Program-made: the position numbers and the translations under genes
In this document: one piece after another, positions 1-9,829 of the stretch
Numbering within the stretch: the first letter of the stretch is position 1
How the letters are laid out: the number at the start of each line of letters is the position of its first letter
Notes under the pieces: generated by a model
What the model was told of the DNA's origin: nothing
Seen by the model: the letters and a program-made list of their open reading frames with translations, nothing else
Database searches by the model: none
Assembly: GCA_019241525.1 (NCBI GenBank)
Contig: JAFAWY010000060.1
Span: forward strand, 1 to 64,000
Length of the DNA stretch: 64,000 nucleotides
Origin: Pseudonocardiales bacterium
GTDB taxonomy: Bacteria > Actinomycetota > Actinomycetes > Mycobacteriales > Pseudonocardiaceae
Direction: 5' to 3'

Positions 1-525
1 CCCGGGAACACCCGGAATACAAAGACTCCAGCGTCAATCTAATCAACGGTCTCAACCGAACCATGGAGCGTCGACGTCGACAGGCGACACGCACGCCCAG
101 TCTCATCCCCCGCCAGCGGCCCGCCAAGGGCCATCAAGATCTAATCTGTACTAGCACTGCGCTCATCTTCTTTTTGTCCTTGGCGCGGGACGTCGCGCGG
201 CGCGTTGACGGTCATCGCGGCGTCAGTCCGAGCTAATCGACGCAGGCGCGGTAAATCAAGAGATGCCGTGCAACTCACGGAACTGATCGAGGCCAATGAG
301 ATTCTCATGGGCAGGTGGCAAGGTGCAGCCCCTGTTTGCGAAACTCGGGCAGCAGGGAGTCGAGCCTAGGGCAGGCGTCGTCGTGCTCAGCCCCACGATC
401 GCGACAGAGTCCGCAGGACCGAACTATGCTGCGCTCGAAGGGCCCAAGTAGCCAACAGTTGGAGCTTAAGCGGCGTTGGAAGATTTTGGATCGCGCTCGG
501 CGAAACAGGGAGTAGTCTTCCTAGT
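1..525. other. no gene recognised
   Basis: I see no convincing coding region here. The short open frames lack recognisable motifs and typical actinobacterial codon use. The last part provides the leader of the FkbM-type gene, with an AGGGAG stretch around 506-511. Confidence 0.5.
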
Positions 526-1269
526 GTGTCGTCATTGCTGCGACGGATGCTCGTCAGAAGTCCGTTGGTGCACCGGCAGTTGCGGCATGCGCACTTCGCG
601 CTCAGCTACGCCCGGCACAGAGTCCACGAACAAGAATTTCTCTATTTCAAACGTTTCGCAGGTAGCTCCGGCTTGTTCGTGGATGTCGGTGGCAATACCG
701 GGCAATCCGCTCTCTCGTTCGGAACTCTTTGTCCGCGGCATCGGATAATCTCATTCGAGCCCAATCCTGCTCTCGCCGCTGACCTTCGGTTTGCCCGAAG
801 GCTTCTTGGTCAGCGGTTCGAATTTCATCTAGTCGGACTCTCCGATACATCGACTGATGAAGTGCTAATGGTCCCAAGGTTAGGCGGCGAAGCAATCACT
901 GGCGAAGCGTCGATGTTAGGCATTCGGGGCACTGAATTCGATCGAAAGCATGGGTCAGCTTTCACGATAGACAACATTTCCGTGCGGACAATCACGCTCG
1001 ATAGTCTAGATCTCAGTCCCGACTTCATTAAAATTGATATTCAGGGCTTCGAGATGCGGGCCTTACGCGGGATGCGGAAGACGCTTGTCAAACACCGCCC
1101 GCTTGTTCTTATCGAAAGAACCAGCGACCGCGTCGAGATAACGGAGTTCTTAGGTTCGATGGGCTATACTGCATACCGGTACAACCGCGAGGAGAATGCT
1201 CTGGAACTGATCGAGGACATTGCAACCTTCAGGGAGCTCAACTACTTTGCGGTTTCGGCGCTGTTCTAG
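526..1269 (+). CDS. FkbM-family SAM-dependent methyltransferase
   Basis: This 247-residue protein has the FkbM methyltransferase layout. The SAM-binding glycine motif FVDVGGNTGQ lies at about residues 51-60, the acidic loop FEPNP at 77-81, and the family hallmark IKIDIQGFEM at 168-177. FkbM enzymes O-methylate sugars or small molecules. In this glycan-rich setting a methyl cap on a polysaccharide sugar is the likely role, but that is inference. The start is a GTG with a loosely placed AGGGAG upstream. It stands alone, and the next gene converges from the other strand. The substrate cannot be read from the sequence. Confidence 0.85.
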   Translation: MSSLLRRMLVRSPLVHRQLRHAHFALSYARHRVHEQEFLYFKRFAGSSGLFVDVGGNTGQSALSFGTLCPRHRIISFEPNPALAADLRFARRLLGQRFEFHLVGLSDTSTDEVLMVPRLGGEAITGEASMLGIRGTEFDRKHGSAFTIDNISVRTITLDSLDLSPDFIKIDIQGFEMRALRGMRKTLVKHRPLVLIERTSDRVEITEFLGSMGYTAYRYNREENALELIEDIATFRELNYFAVSALF

Positions 1270-1419
1270 CGACGGGCGATCAGCCGTGCACGCAAAGTGT
1301 AGTGTCTTTTCCAGCCGTCGGCAGTGCAGGACCCGGATGGTCTAGTTAGCTGGAGATGCAAGGCCAGCCGTCCAGGCGCGGACCATGATAAGTGATCCAC
1401 TGCAGTGTCAATCATACCT

Positions 1420-2550
1420 TTAAGTCGAAACCAGAAGATTATAAAACGCTTTACTGCTTTGCTGCCAGTTATAAGTCGCGCGAATTTTTTTCGCCAGTTG
1501 GTCCAAAAAGTCGCGACCTGGCGGATTGGTGAGCATGGTTTCGATTTTGCGGGTAAGTTCTTCACCGTTTGCCGGGTTAAATAAACCGGTTTCGAAAAAG
1601 TCGAAATCTTGCATAGCCGTCGCTGATGAGCAAAGTACTGGGGCGCCATGTATCGCAGCTTCAAGGGGTGGCATACCAAAACCCTCGGCTATAGACGGAT
1701 ACACAAAAATTCGACATGTGCTGTAAAATGCGCTTAAATCTTCGTTTGCAACCTGGTCTATCCAATGGATATATTTTTTTTGATTCGCACTCAAATTCTC
1801 GACGAGTGCACGTAGACTTTTTACTGCAATGGACTTTTTCCCGATAAATACCAAGGATATCTGACGCTTGTATAAGCCCAGCTCTAAGTAGGATTTTAGT
1901 AGCAGTTCATGGTTTTTTCGCGGCTCCACCCTGCTAACGCAAAGTATAAAATTATTAATCCCGTATTTGGTATAAATAAGCTGCGACAAGTCATTTTGTT
2001 TACCGTTCAAATTGACCGGAGTATCGACCCCAATCGGCAACACATGGATATTCTGCGGATCGATGTTATAGTGTTCGGCAATCCGTCCACGTGAGTAATC
2101 AGATATGGTCGTCTTTATATCAGCACTTTTGACGCTTTCTCCAAATAGGATGTGCCTGCTCTTGCGGTATAGCAATGGAAAATATTTCGCATAATCATTG
2201 AAAACAACATCGTACAGTGTTACAATGCACCTGCAGCCATGTCGCCTAGGTGGAATGATATAATGAAAGTGGGCGAAATCGAACCGGTATTTGTCCATGA
2301 GCTGCGGTATTTCTGTGAGGTATCTCAAGACCGCGGGTTGCACTTTCCGGTACTGCAAAATGTGGTCTGACTTTACCTGGGGAAATATCCGCTGTAATTT
2401 CTCGGGGTAGGTTGTGCCAAAATAAATGTCGAGCTGTGGATAGTCTTGCAATAAAGCACTGTACAAACCTTTAATAAACGTATAAACGCCCTGGTACTCG
2501 TTATCCATTGGGTGGGCATCTACAAACAGCTTTAACGTTTTTGTCTGCAT
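1420..2550 (-). CDS. GT4-family glycosyltransferase, AT-rich, probably acquired
   Basis: This 376-residue protein has the two-domain GT-B layout of glycosyltransferase family 4. The C-terminal half has the donor-domain opening FILCVSRVEPRKN at about 201-213 and the E-x7-E loop EGFGMPPLE at 289-297, which binds the nucleotide-sugar diphosphate. No signal peptide or membrane segment is seen, so it should act at the cytoplasmic face. An AAGGAGG sequence precedes the ATG, about 11 nt away. Base composition is much more AT-rich than its neighbours, and it uses many AAA, ATA and TTA codons. That points to transfer from a lower-GC bacterium. The acceptor and donor sugars are unknown. Confidence 0.85.
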   Translation of the reverse strand: MQTKTLKLFVDAHPMDNEYQGVYTFIKGLYSALLQDYPQLDIYFGTTYPEKLQRIFPQVKSDHILQYRKVQPAVLRYLTEIPQLMDKYRFDFAHFHYIIPPRRHGCRCIVTLYDVVFNDYAKYFPLLYRKSRHILFGESVKSADIKTTISDYSRGRIAEHYNIDPQNIHVLPIGVDTPVNLNGKQNDLSQLIYTKYGINNFILCVSRVEPRKNHELLLKSYLELGLYKRQISLVFIGKKSIAVKSLRALVENLSANQKKYIHWIDQVANEDLSAFYSTCRIFVYPSIAEGFGMPPLEAAIHGAPVLCSSATAMQDFDFFETGLFNPANGEELTRKIETMLTNPPGRDFLDQLAKKIRATYNWQQSSKAFYNLLVST

Positions 2551-2956
2551 AAACTCGCATGCCTCCTTCGCTCCGCATCCATAAGTTTACAAGATGCGGC
2601 ACGGTAAGTTTCTCGTTGGTCTCGTAGACCTTTCCTTCATTTCAGAAACTGTCGCAGCCTATTATAACACCATCTACGAATGGTGTCCTCGATGGCAATC
2701 CGGCGATTGCGGGCTAGTTCATGTCTTTTGCGGGTGCGCGTTGCGGTTGGAGTAGACGTCGTGCCAAGAATTAGGAACCAATAGTGACGATTTTGTCAAA
2801 TGAAGGCTTACGGCCTGCGGATTATGGTATTGCCTCTATTTTGATACCGTACCGCATGGCGGGCAAAGGCTATGGCAAACCTAACCCATGTTATCGGCTC
2901 GTCGAGCCTAAGTGGGCGCTGTCGGTTCCTCGCGGACAATCGGCGTGTTTGTCGGG
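2551..2956. other. intergenic stretch, no gene recognised
   Basis: The upstream region of the AT-rich glycosyltransferase gives way to the end of an ISL3 relic. I recognise no gene, RNA or regulatory motif beyond the ribosome-binding site of the glycosyltransferase. Confidence 0.4.
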
Positions 2957-3745
2957 TCAGTTCAACCGTACTCGGCGGTGGTAGTTGTCTCGGTTTCGAA
3001 ACCCGCGGGAGGCGCTTCGACTTGAGTGCTTCAGGCGTTGATGAGATCGGTGGTCAGAAACATATCGATCGTAAGCCAACCAGGTTCGGATGGTCTCCGC
3101 CAGGGTGGCTCGGGATCGCGGCGTCGGCGCACCAGCTGAGAACGTTCACAGCCGCTGTCTGATCTGGTCGCGCTGCCCCGCCCCGAGCTCTGATCGCATA
3201 CAACGCGCGCAGTTGCTCTATGGCACTCCAGGCGATCAAGTTGACCGGTGGTTCGTGGTCGAAGCAGCCGTTGCACATCAGCGCCCATGCCCGCTGTGAC
3301 TGGCGTTCACGGCCGCGTAGCAGCAGACGGCGGTGGCCCCCCGCCGGGTGAGTGCGTGGCCGCCGCGGAACAGTCATGGGTGATGCACTGACGGATGGCG
3401 GTGACCGCCCGGTTGGCGAGCATGATCAGGCGGAAGTGGTCCACTGCGATCCGGGCGTGGGCAGCGCGGCGCGGCATGGCGGTGGCGTAGCCGGCGTGTG
3501 CATCGATCACGATGACCTCGATCGCATTGTTGAACGTGGCACTGCGCTTCAACAGCCATGTCCGGGCCGTATCGCTGGTCCGGCCGTCGCCCTGTCCCAA
3601 CAGCGCCTGGTCGCCGACAGGATCGATGAACCCGGTCTCCCACGGATCACTGTGCTGCCACCGGATTGGGCCCGCAGTACTACCGCCCTCGGGCAACCAC
3701 CGTGATGGGATGGACCGGGTTTCTGCACTGTCTCCGGTCGGGCCC
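2957..3745 (-). pseudogene. decayed ISL3-family transposase (C-terminal two thirds)
   Basis: Reading the minus strand and switching frames recovers an ISL3-type DDE transposase. A stretch resembling ETRSIPSRWLPEGG near 3740-3690 is followed by WLLKRS, IEVIVIDAHAGYATAMPRR and ARIAVDHFRLIMLANRAVTAIRQ (3550-3400), which are typical of the catalytic core. In other frames come EQLRALYAIRARGG, WCADAAIP and the tail GFRNRDNYHRRVRLN, ending at 2957. There are at least two frameshifts and no intact N-terminal zinc-finger part, so it is dead. It marks past insertion activity beside the polysaccharide genes. I did not find terminal inverted repeats. Confidence 0.8.
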
Positions 3746-3869
3746 CATCAACCCACAGCTACCCCGCACTTTTGTGAATTGTGATCAACCTCGGAGCACG
3801 TCTGTAACAGTAAGCAGCCAATTATCGATGCATGGACCGATGAGATCTGTACAGATGATCTGCATTTGA

Positions 3870-4589
3870 GTGCTAAAACAGAGTTCGGGGAAGCAGGTGG
3901 CTCTTGAACGCTACGCTCAGTTCCTACAGCGCTACCTTACGCTATTGTGGGCATGCCTTGTCGTTGTTGTGGTCATGGCGGCGGCATTTCGTGTGAGACT
4001 GCCGTCGTACACGGCGAAATCTACAATTTACATCGGTGGACGACGCGAAAACCCGGTGGCCCCGGCATACGGCGGCTCGCGAACCGCGTTGCTCCCGGCG
4101 CACTCATATCTTCAGCTCGTCAGCAACGTCCAGGTGTCTAGCAAGGTCGTGGCCTGTCTTGGCCCAGGCGAGTTTCCCGAGCTGGTCGAAAAGCGGATCA
4201 CAGCCCAAAACATGCTGGACTCGATCGTGCTCAACGCGGCGGTAACCGAGTCGTCACCCACGGAAGCAGCCAGGATCGCTAACACGGTCCACGACACCTT
4301 CAAGAGCCTCGTCGAGCAGCTTAAGACGATGAGGAACACGGGCGTTGATGTCGGCGAAGAGTTGATGGTACAGCGAGCCACTGCTTCGGCGAAGCCGTCG
4401 TTGTTTAGTTTGCCGAAGACGCTCGCGCTGGGACTCGCGGCCGGGCTTCTGGGCACCGGAGCGGCAACCGCCAGACAGGAAAAGATTCGCGTGCAGGCTT
4501 CTCGAACATCCGCCAACGATATCCCTGCGAACCCTCTGGAGAATTGCGCCAAGGGTACTAGCATCACCCGACGGGCCAGCATTGATTAA
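3870..4589 (+). CDS. Wzz/YveK-like polysaccharide co-polymerase without kinase domain
   Basis: This is a 239-residue membrane protein. A transmembrane segment lies at about residues 23-42, followed by a periplasm-type domain opening with YTAKSTIYIGG, and a second hydrophobic segment at about 185-200. That is the layout of the chain-length determinant (PCP2) family, which sets polymer length in Wzx/Wzy pathways. There is no cytoplasmic BY-kinase domain and no Walker motif. The start is taken as GTG 3870; GTG 3898 is an alternative. It opens a plus-strand glycan gene set, and its end overlaps the longest possible frame of the next glycosyltransferase. Confidence 0.7.
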   Translation: MLKQSSGKQVALERYAQFLQRYLTLLWACLVVVVVMAAAFRVRLPSYTAKSTIYIGGRRENPVAPAYGGSRTALLPAHSYLQLVSNVQVSSKVVACLGPGEFPELVEKRITAQNMLDSIVLNAAVTESSPTEAARIANTVHDTFKSLVEQLKTMRNTGVDVGEELMVQRATASAKPSLFSLPKTLALGLAAGLLGTGAATARQEKIRVQASRTSANDIPANPLENCAKGTSITRRASID

Positions 4590-4608
4590 CGGAGCGACTA
4601 GACGCGTG

Positions 4609-5715
4609 ATGGACTCTGCTCTTGTGTTGAGTGCAACCGACCCTTATGCAGTCAGGCATGGTGGTAATCTTCGCACGTGCGCCATTGCGGAAATTCTCGA
4701 TTCAGTGGCGACCTCGGTCGAAATTTTATTTCCTGGGCGGACGCTGGGAACGGTGGAACTGCAAGGAGTGCACGGAGTGCTGGGTCGCATTCCCTCGCTC
4801 GTCCGTGCGGTCAAGAGGCATTATATTCCGATGCCCACGGCCGCCGGAGCCAGAAACTCTGCGCTTCGGCGAGAAGTTCTAGCCCGCCCAGCTGATCTCG
4901 TCGTGATTTGTGCGTTGTATCATGCCCAGTACGCGCGCCGTAGCCGCGCTCGCCTGTGGCTGGACTATATGGACGTGGGGAGCGAGGTAGGGGCGAGAGA
5001 AGCCGTTCAGCGACACGGCATCGCATCACTCACTGCAAAATTGCAATCTCGTCAACTGAAGTGGAGCGAGAGGCGGGTATCCGCACGGGCGGGGCTGGTC
5101 ACTGCGGCCGGGTGGGCCGACCATCTCTGCTTACGCGAACGGGGCATCAACGCCCACTGGCTCCCCACTCCTCTTCCTGACAACGATTTCAGGATCGTGC
5201 GGTCAAGCGATCCGCGAACGCGGACCACGGCTGGGTTCCTGGCCAGCTTCGACTACTGGCCCAATCAGGACGCCTACCGGATCCTGTGCGAAGAGTGGCT
5301 CCCCCGGTTGCAGCGAAACGGCTATGAGGTTGTGGTGGCCGGGAGGGGCTCCGAAGCGTTAGTAACCCGTCCCTCCGGGATCCAGATCATGGGCACGGTC
5401 GATGACGTCGATGAATTTTATCAGCGAGTGGCCTTTACGCTAGCTCCCATCAGAAAGGGCGGGGGCATGAAGGTCAAGGTTCTTGAGTCCCTCGCACGTG
5501 GCATTCCGGTGGTTGGTACGGCTTTTTCTTTTGAAGGCTTTCCGGATTCGATGCTAAAACTCGTGAGAGTGTGCGCAGAAGACGGGTCGGATCTCGATTC
5601 GATCCTCATCGAACCGATGCCGCTGGTCGACCCGAAATCGGCGGAGCTTAGAAACTACCGTATGAGCAGTGCCCGTCAACGGGTCCTTGATCTGCTGGAC
5701 GAAATTCGTGCGTAG
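4609..5715 (+). CDS. GT4-like glycosyltransferase
   Basis: About 368 residues. The C-terminal half has the GT-B donor-domain pattern: TAGFLASFDYWPNQDAYRIL near the domain start, then VEVVVAGRGSEAL-like, FTLAPIRKGGGMKVKVLES and GIPVVGT. The last block is the family's nucleotide-sugar pocket, here with K-x-GGG-x-K instead of the usual E-x7-E. The frame can be extended to TTG 4582, overlapping the previous gene. I prefer ATG 4609, or the adjacent GTG 4606, because GGAGCG lies about 12 nt upstream. Its place between a chain-length protein and a GT2 enzyme suggests it adds one sugar of the repeat unit. Confidence 0.8.
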   Translation: MDSALVLSATDPYAVRHGGNLRTCAIAEILDSVATSVEILFPGRTLGTVELQGVHGVLGRIPSLVRAVKRHYIPMPTAAGARNSALRREVLARPADLVVICALYHAQYARRSRARLWLDYMDVGSEVGAREAVQRHGIASLTAKLQSRQLKWSERRVSARAGLVTAAGWADHLCLRERGINAHWLPTPLPDNDFRIVRSSDPRTRTTAGFLASFDYWPNQDAYRILCEEWLPRLQRNGYEVVVAGRGSEALVTRPSGIQIMGTVDDVDEFYQRVAFTLAPIRKGGGMKVKVLESLARGIPVVGTAFSFEGFPDSMLKLVRVCAEDGSDLDSILIEPMPLVDPKSAELRNYRMSSARQRVLDLLDEIRA

Positions 5716-5802
5716 CGAAGCTGTTCGTTGGTCTCGCGCTGGCGTGCGGACGCGCACTCCGGGATGCCACGCGTTTGGTAATGATGATACGAGGGATATT
5801 TG

Positions 5803-6723
5803 ATGTCGCTGGGCGCAGTCGTGGTTCATTACTATCGGGAGTCGTCGTTGTCGCGATTGCTGACGAATATCGTCACGGTTCAAGCAATTCGACCGGGAAA
5901 CATCGTCGTCGTAGACAACGGTTCCGACGAGGAGGCGATCAAAGGTGTTCGCCTCGAGCATGACGGAGTCCGGTGGATACAGCTGAATAACCCCGGGTAC
6001 GGTTCGGCCATGAACGCAGGGGTTGCGGCACTGCCTGAAGAAGTCGATGTGCTGGCGCTGTTAACCCATGATGTTGTTCTCGAAGGCAAGTGCCTCCATA
6101 ATCTACGGACCTCGTTGCTCAGCTCCACGTTGAATGGTCTGGTTGGCCCCCTGCTACTCGATCTGTCGAGCCCCGGTACCGTGTGGTCGGCCGGTGGTGC
6201 GGTGTCACCTGTGAGAAAGCTTCCATACCATCTGGACCGTGGGACGACGGAGCGTCCCAATAGTTCCTTGCGAAGAGTTGAATGGATCGACGGCTCCGTG
6301 TGTGTATTGCGGCGTCAAGATTATGCTCGCGTCGGTGGCATGGCTGAGCACTATTTTCTCTACTTCGAAGACGTCGACTTTGGGTGGAAATTCGGGTCGC
6401 GGCTCGGTAAGTACGTTCTCTGCGACACCGGCGCCGTCGCGGGCCAGTCGCCGAGTGGCGCACTAACCCAGTACCTCGCGACTCGTAACCTACTGTGGCT
6501 TTTCAAGGAACATCGTATGACCATCGCCTGGCTGCTGTTTCTCCTGGAAACCATGTTTCGGCTTATCATTGCACCGGTTGCCCGGCCAAGAGGGGCGTTG
6601 TCAAGATGGCGGCTCCGGGCTATGGGATTGGCCGCTGGCCTCCGGTCGCCGTGCGCGAGAGCGACAGCTGTAGAGGAAGTACCGAGCGTCGCTACCATCT
6701 CTTTCGGAACCGACGATCACTGA
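5803..6723 (+). CDS. GT2-family glycosyltransferase (rhamnosyltransferase-like)
   Basis: About 306 residues. The GT-A nucleotide-binding core is visible: VVVHYYRE at the start, NIVVVDNGSD at about residues 34-43, NPGYGSAMNAG, then WIDGSVCVLRRQDY and FLYFEDVDFGWK. The latter is the ED motif typical of WbbL-type rhamnosyltransferases. A hydrophobic stretch around 240-262 may tether it to the membrane. ATG 5803 follows GAGGG with normal spacing and is preferred over TTG 5800. Rhamnosyl transfer is a family-level guess. An rmlD gene elsewhere in this window would supply dTDP-rhamnose. Confidence 0.85.
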   Translation: MSLGAVVVHYYRESSLSRLLTNIVTVQAIRPGNIVVVDNGSDEEAIKGVRLEHDGVRWIQLNNPGYGSAMNAGVAALPEEVDVLALLTHDVVLEGKCLHNLRTSLLSSTLNGLVGPLLLDLSSPGTVWSAGGAVSPVRKLPYHLDRGTTERPNSSLRRVEWIDGSVCVLRRQDYARVGGMAEHYFLYFEDVDFGWKFGSRLGKYVLCDTGAVAGQSPSGALTQYLATRNLLWLFKEHRMTIAWLLFLLETMFRLIIAPVARPRGALSRWRLRAMGLAAGLRSPCARATAVEEVPSVATISFGTDDH

Positions 6724-6810
6724 AATGAGCGGATAGCGCCATTGTCACCCACTGACAAGATTTTTGCGCAGCCGAACTCCGGACGCTTGCGCATGATCGA
6801 TGGAGGTGAG

Positions 6811-8124
6811 ATGTGGAAAAGCGTGATCTCGAGCGTTTGTGTACGTATGATCGTCTTGGGTGCCACCAGTATCGTCGGCTTACTTACCACAAGAGAGGTC
6901 ATCACTGCTTTCGGCGCAGAAGCTTACGCCCAGTATGGCCTTCTGGTGACAATTCCCGCTCTCCTGCCGTTTATTGATTTAGGCATTAGCGCGGCAGTGA
7001 TTAACATCGTCGCACAAGCGCAAGACGGTGAGGATTGCGAGTCGCTTAAACTCGCCTTGCTGTCGTCCAGCCGAATACTCCTCACCTCGAGTGCCGTCAC
7101 GATCGTCGCGGTGGTCTGCATCGGATCGTCCGTAGGATGGCCCGCGTTGCTCGGCGGGGGCTTATCCGGCCAGGGCAGTAATCTGATAGCAACGATCTGC
7201 CTAGTTGTTTTCGCCGCTACGGTCCCGCTCGGACTCGGTGAACGAATCCTTGTCGGACTGCAGAAGAACCAGCTAGTGATCGTGATTTTGGGTATGCGGG
7301 CGCCACTTCTGCTGGCTCTCGTTCTACTGACGAGTCAAGTCTATCCGGGAATCGGGTCGCTCGTACCCCTCTGCTTCTTCATCGCTGAGTTCACGGTTCA
7401 CCTTGCGAGCCTTATCGTCGCTTTGCGTATCCTGGGAGGTCGCATCGCCGGTTTCCGGCGCTTGCTTTTCAACTTGAAGGTAAAAGGAAGTCGAATCATG
7501 GATTCCGGGCTTCCTATGATGATCAATATGGTTGCCGGTTCGATCGGGCTCAACTCGGATCGATTAGTTCTGAGTCATATAGCTGGCGTTAATGATTTAG
7601 CGGACTACACTCTCGCTGCTCAAGTTTTCCTAGCAATTCTGGCCCTTATACATGCAGCAGGGATGACGCTTTGGCCGCTTTTCGCGCGTGCGCGATCGAC
7701 AGGCGACATGGTAAATCCTCTTCGCATCTCTATGCTGCTCGGGCTCGCAGCGTCGTTTTGTTGTCTCCTCGTAGCATCGTTGAGCTCATGGATATTTGGG
7801 ATACTGTCCGACGGTAGAATCTTGGTCGGCGCGAGCTTAATCTTGGCCTTTAGCGTTTTTGTGATCATGTATTCGGTTAACGTTCCCTTGGGTATGTATC
7901 TTACGGATCCGCGGGGTTTGCGATTTCAGGCTTATTGTGTGATTACGGCAATGTGTGTGAATCTGCCGATCAGCATCTGGCTGGCTGGTGAGTGGGGCGC
8001 TGCAGGCCCGATTGCGAGCTCTGCGGCGGTCGTTGGGCTGTTTCAGGTGCTTCCTTACGCCTTTAAAGTGTCGCGCCGAACAGGAGCAGTCATCAAGCAC
8101 GTGCCACGAGAAGATCCTGCTTGA
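6811..8124 (+). CDS. Wzx-like polysaccharide flippase
   Basis: About 437 residues with roughly 12 hydrophobic segments, matching the polysaccharide transport (Wzx/RfbX) family that flips lipid-linked repeat units across the membrane. The N-terminal pattern VLGATSIVGLLTTREVITAFG is the usual first helix and loop. The frame is open from TTG 6742, but ATG 6811 is preceded directly by GGAGGTGAG and starts the protein at the first helix, so I chose it. The 23 upstream residues carry no motif. It sits between a glycosyltransferase and a polymerase-like gene, as expected for a Wzx/Wzy locus. Confidence 0.85.
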   Translation: MWKSVISSVCVRMIVLGATSIVGLLTTREVITAFGAEAYAQYGLLVTIPALLPFIDLGISAAVINIVAQAQDGEDCESLKLALLSSSRILLTSSAVTIVAVVCIGSSVGWPALLGGGLSGQGSNLIATICLVVFAATVPLGLGERILVGLQKNQLVIVILGMRAPLLLALVLLTSQVYPGIGSLVPLCFFIAEFTVHLASLIVALRILGGRIAGFRRLLFNLKVKGSRIMDSGLPMMINMVAGSIGLNSDRLVLSHIAGVNDLADYTLAAQVFLAILALIHAAGMTLWPLFARARSTGDMVNPLRISMLLGLAASFCCLLVASLSSWIFGILSDGRILVGASLILAFSVFVIMYSVNVPLGMYLTDPRGLRFQAYCVITAMCVNLPISIWLAGEWGAAGPIASSAAVVGLFQVLPYAFKVSRRTGAVIKHVPREDPA

Positions 8125-8220
8125 AAGGCCCATTGATGTTCACGGGTCGTATGCCCTCACGCGGGCTGGCTGATGCCTTTGCGTCCACCAGTCTGGTGCG
8201 CGAAAGGATGGAGGGCAGGG

Positions 8221-9537
8221 ATGACGCACCAAGAATCGATCGTGCGCCCTGGTCGAAATCTCACTGAAGGGTGGTGGACCGCGGGGGAGTTGTCCGTCTA
8301 CTTAGCGCTCATCCTCAGCTGTACGGCGTTGCCCGTGACTATCCCGACTTCCTTCACGGTCGGTGGGCTGATATTCCAACTGTACGAGCCCTTTCTGGCT
8401 GTCGCGGCACTGTACGTGCTTGCGATGCGTCGTCCGTCAAAGTACGTGTTCAGACGATTCTTGTTAGTCGCTGCCAGCCTTGGCGTAGGCCTGACAGTCG
8501 GCATCCTGAACGAAAACTCGCTACAAAAAATCTATCAAGACGTGAGGCTTCCGATTATCCTGGCGGTTGGAATTTTGGTTGCGGGTGGAATCGCCAGCAC
8601 TGAGGTTGCGTCGCGCTGCCTGCGTCTGCTGCCTTGGATATTGTGGATCTCCGCGGCAGTAATTGTCCTTGCCTCGACAACTGGACTGGAGATCGGTGGG
8701 CGTGCGGAGTCCGTGATGTCGAGTGAGGGGGGTGACGCGACCAGGCTGCTGTCGCCTACAACGTTTCTGGCGGTAGCCGTGCTGTGCGGATTTGTAGGCA
8801 TCGTTGTGGCACGAAAATTGACACTGAGATCGGCGCTAAAGTACGCGCTACCCGCCCTCGTGATCATTGGGCTGAGCTTTTCGCGGAACCATCTTCTTGC
8901 GCTGGGGGTGTCCCTGGTGTTCACAATCGTGGCGTTGCGGAGCGTAGATGCAATAATTGGGCTGCTCGGACTTCTGGTGACCGTAATTCTTTTCGTCTGT
9001 GTGTGTGTTCTCTTGTTGAGTGCTCTTCCGTCGGACACCTGGCTGAGCGAGCAGGTGACGGCTTACTCGGCGCGTGTCCTAGAGGGGTCGACAGGCAGTT
9101 CTCTCTCGAGCGACGCGTCAGTTGGATACAGGGTGGAAGAGACCTCGCGCATCGTTCCGGTCATCGAGCAGTCGCCCATCGTCGGCCAGGGGATGGGTGC
9201 TGCCTATCAACCCCCGGAAGGACAATCGGGCCAGTTTCTGTACGACCGGGGACCGTATTACGCACACAATTTCTACCTGTGGCTCTTGCTCAAGGCGGGT
9301 GTGGTCGGGCTTACGCTTTTCCTGCTTGCCGTGCTTGGGCCGATATGGCGGGCGCTTCGCACACCGAACAAGGGTCAATTAGTGGCCGGCGCCGGCACCG
9401 CTGCCTTCCTGGCAGTCAACTTTGTTGCTCCGCTTCCACTTGGTACCCCAGAGTCGTTGATCTTAGGCGCCTTGATCGGTCTGTTGGCGGGGTACAGCCG
9501 CGACCGCGCTTTAGGCGAAGAGAGATTGAACAATTGA
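8221..9537 (+). CDS. O-antigen ligase/polymerase (Wzy-like) membrane protein
   Basis: About 438 residues, predicted as a multi-span membrane protein. A large extracytoplasmic loop lies between about residues 278 and 355 and includes VGYRVEETSRI and ...YYAHNFYLWLLLKAGVVGL. The H-N-x-(Y/F) signature followed by a helix is typical of the Wzy_C/WaaL superfamily. The frame can begin at ATG 8173, but ATG 8221 has GGAGGG a few bases upstream and is more likely. It should polymerise flipped repeat units at the outer membrane face. It follows the flippase by about 95 bases. Confidence 0.85.
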   Translation: MTHQESIVRPGRNLTEGWWTAGELSVYLALILSCTALPVTIPTSFTVGGLIFQLYEPFLAVAALYVLAMRRPSKYVFRRFLLVAASLGVGLTVGILNENSLQKIYQDVRLPIILAVGILVAGGIASTEVASRCLRLLPWILWISAAVIVLASTTGLEIGGRAESVMSSEGGDATRLLSPTTFLAVAVLCGFVGIVVARKLTLRSALKYALPALVIIGLSFSRNHLLALGVSLVFTIVALRSVDAIIGLLGLLVTVILFVCVCVLLLSALPSDTWLSEQVTAYSARVLEGSTGSSLSSDASVGYRVEETSRIVPVIEQSPIVGQGMGAAYQPPEGQSGQFLYDRGPYYAHNFYLWLLLKAGVVGLTLFLLAVLGPIWRALRTPNKGQLVAGAGTAAFLAVNFVAPLPLGTPESLILGALIGLLAGYSRDRALGEERLNN

Positions 9538-9829
9538 CGAGCATCGTCCGACGAGCGGGTTTGAACAGGTGAGGGTTGCGAGCTCTAGCTAGCGAGGGAG
9601 GATTTTGTATGACTCCGTAAACCACCGTGGCTTGAACGGTTGAAGCAGCCGAAATTTTACGGCGTGCGAGGCGGAAGCAACGTATTTATAACGTCGATGC
9701 ATAGTGATCAACTTTGCGTCAAGGCGCAGCAGGCTGCGGGAGAGGACGAGAAACCTCAGAGATAGATACCGGATCTATAGTCACCACCCGGCGGCGGACG
9801 GGGAGGATTTTTAGAACGGACGGAGAAGC
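9538..9829. other. intergenic stretch before glycosyltransferase
   Basis: A 292-base gap with no recognisable gene. It ends with GGACGGAGAAGC, the ribosome-binding region of the next gene. A promoter may lie here, but I cannot place one securely. Confidence 0.4.
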
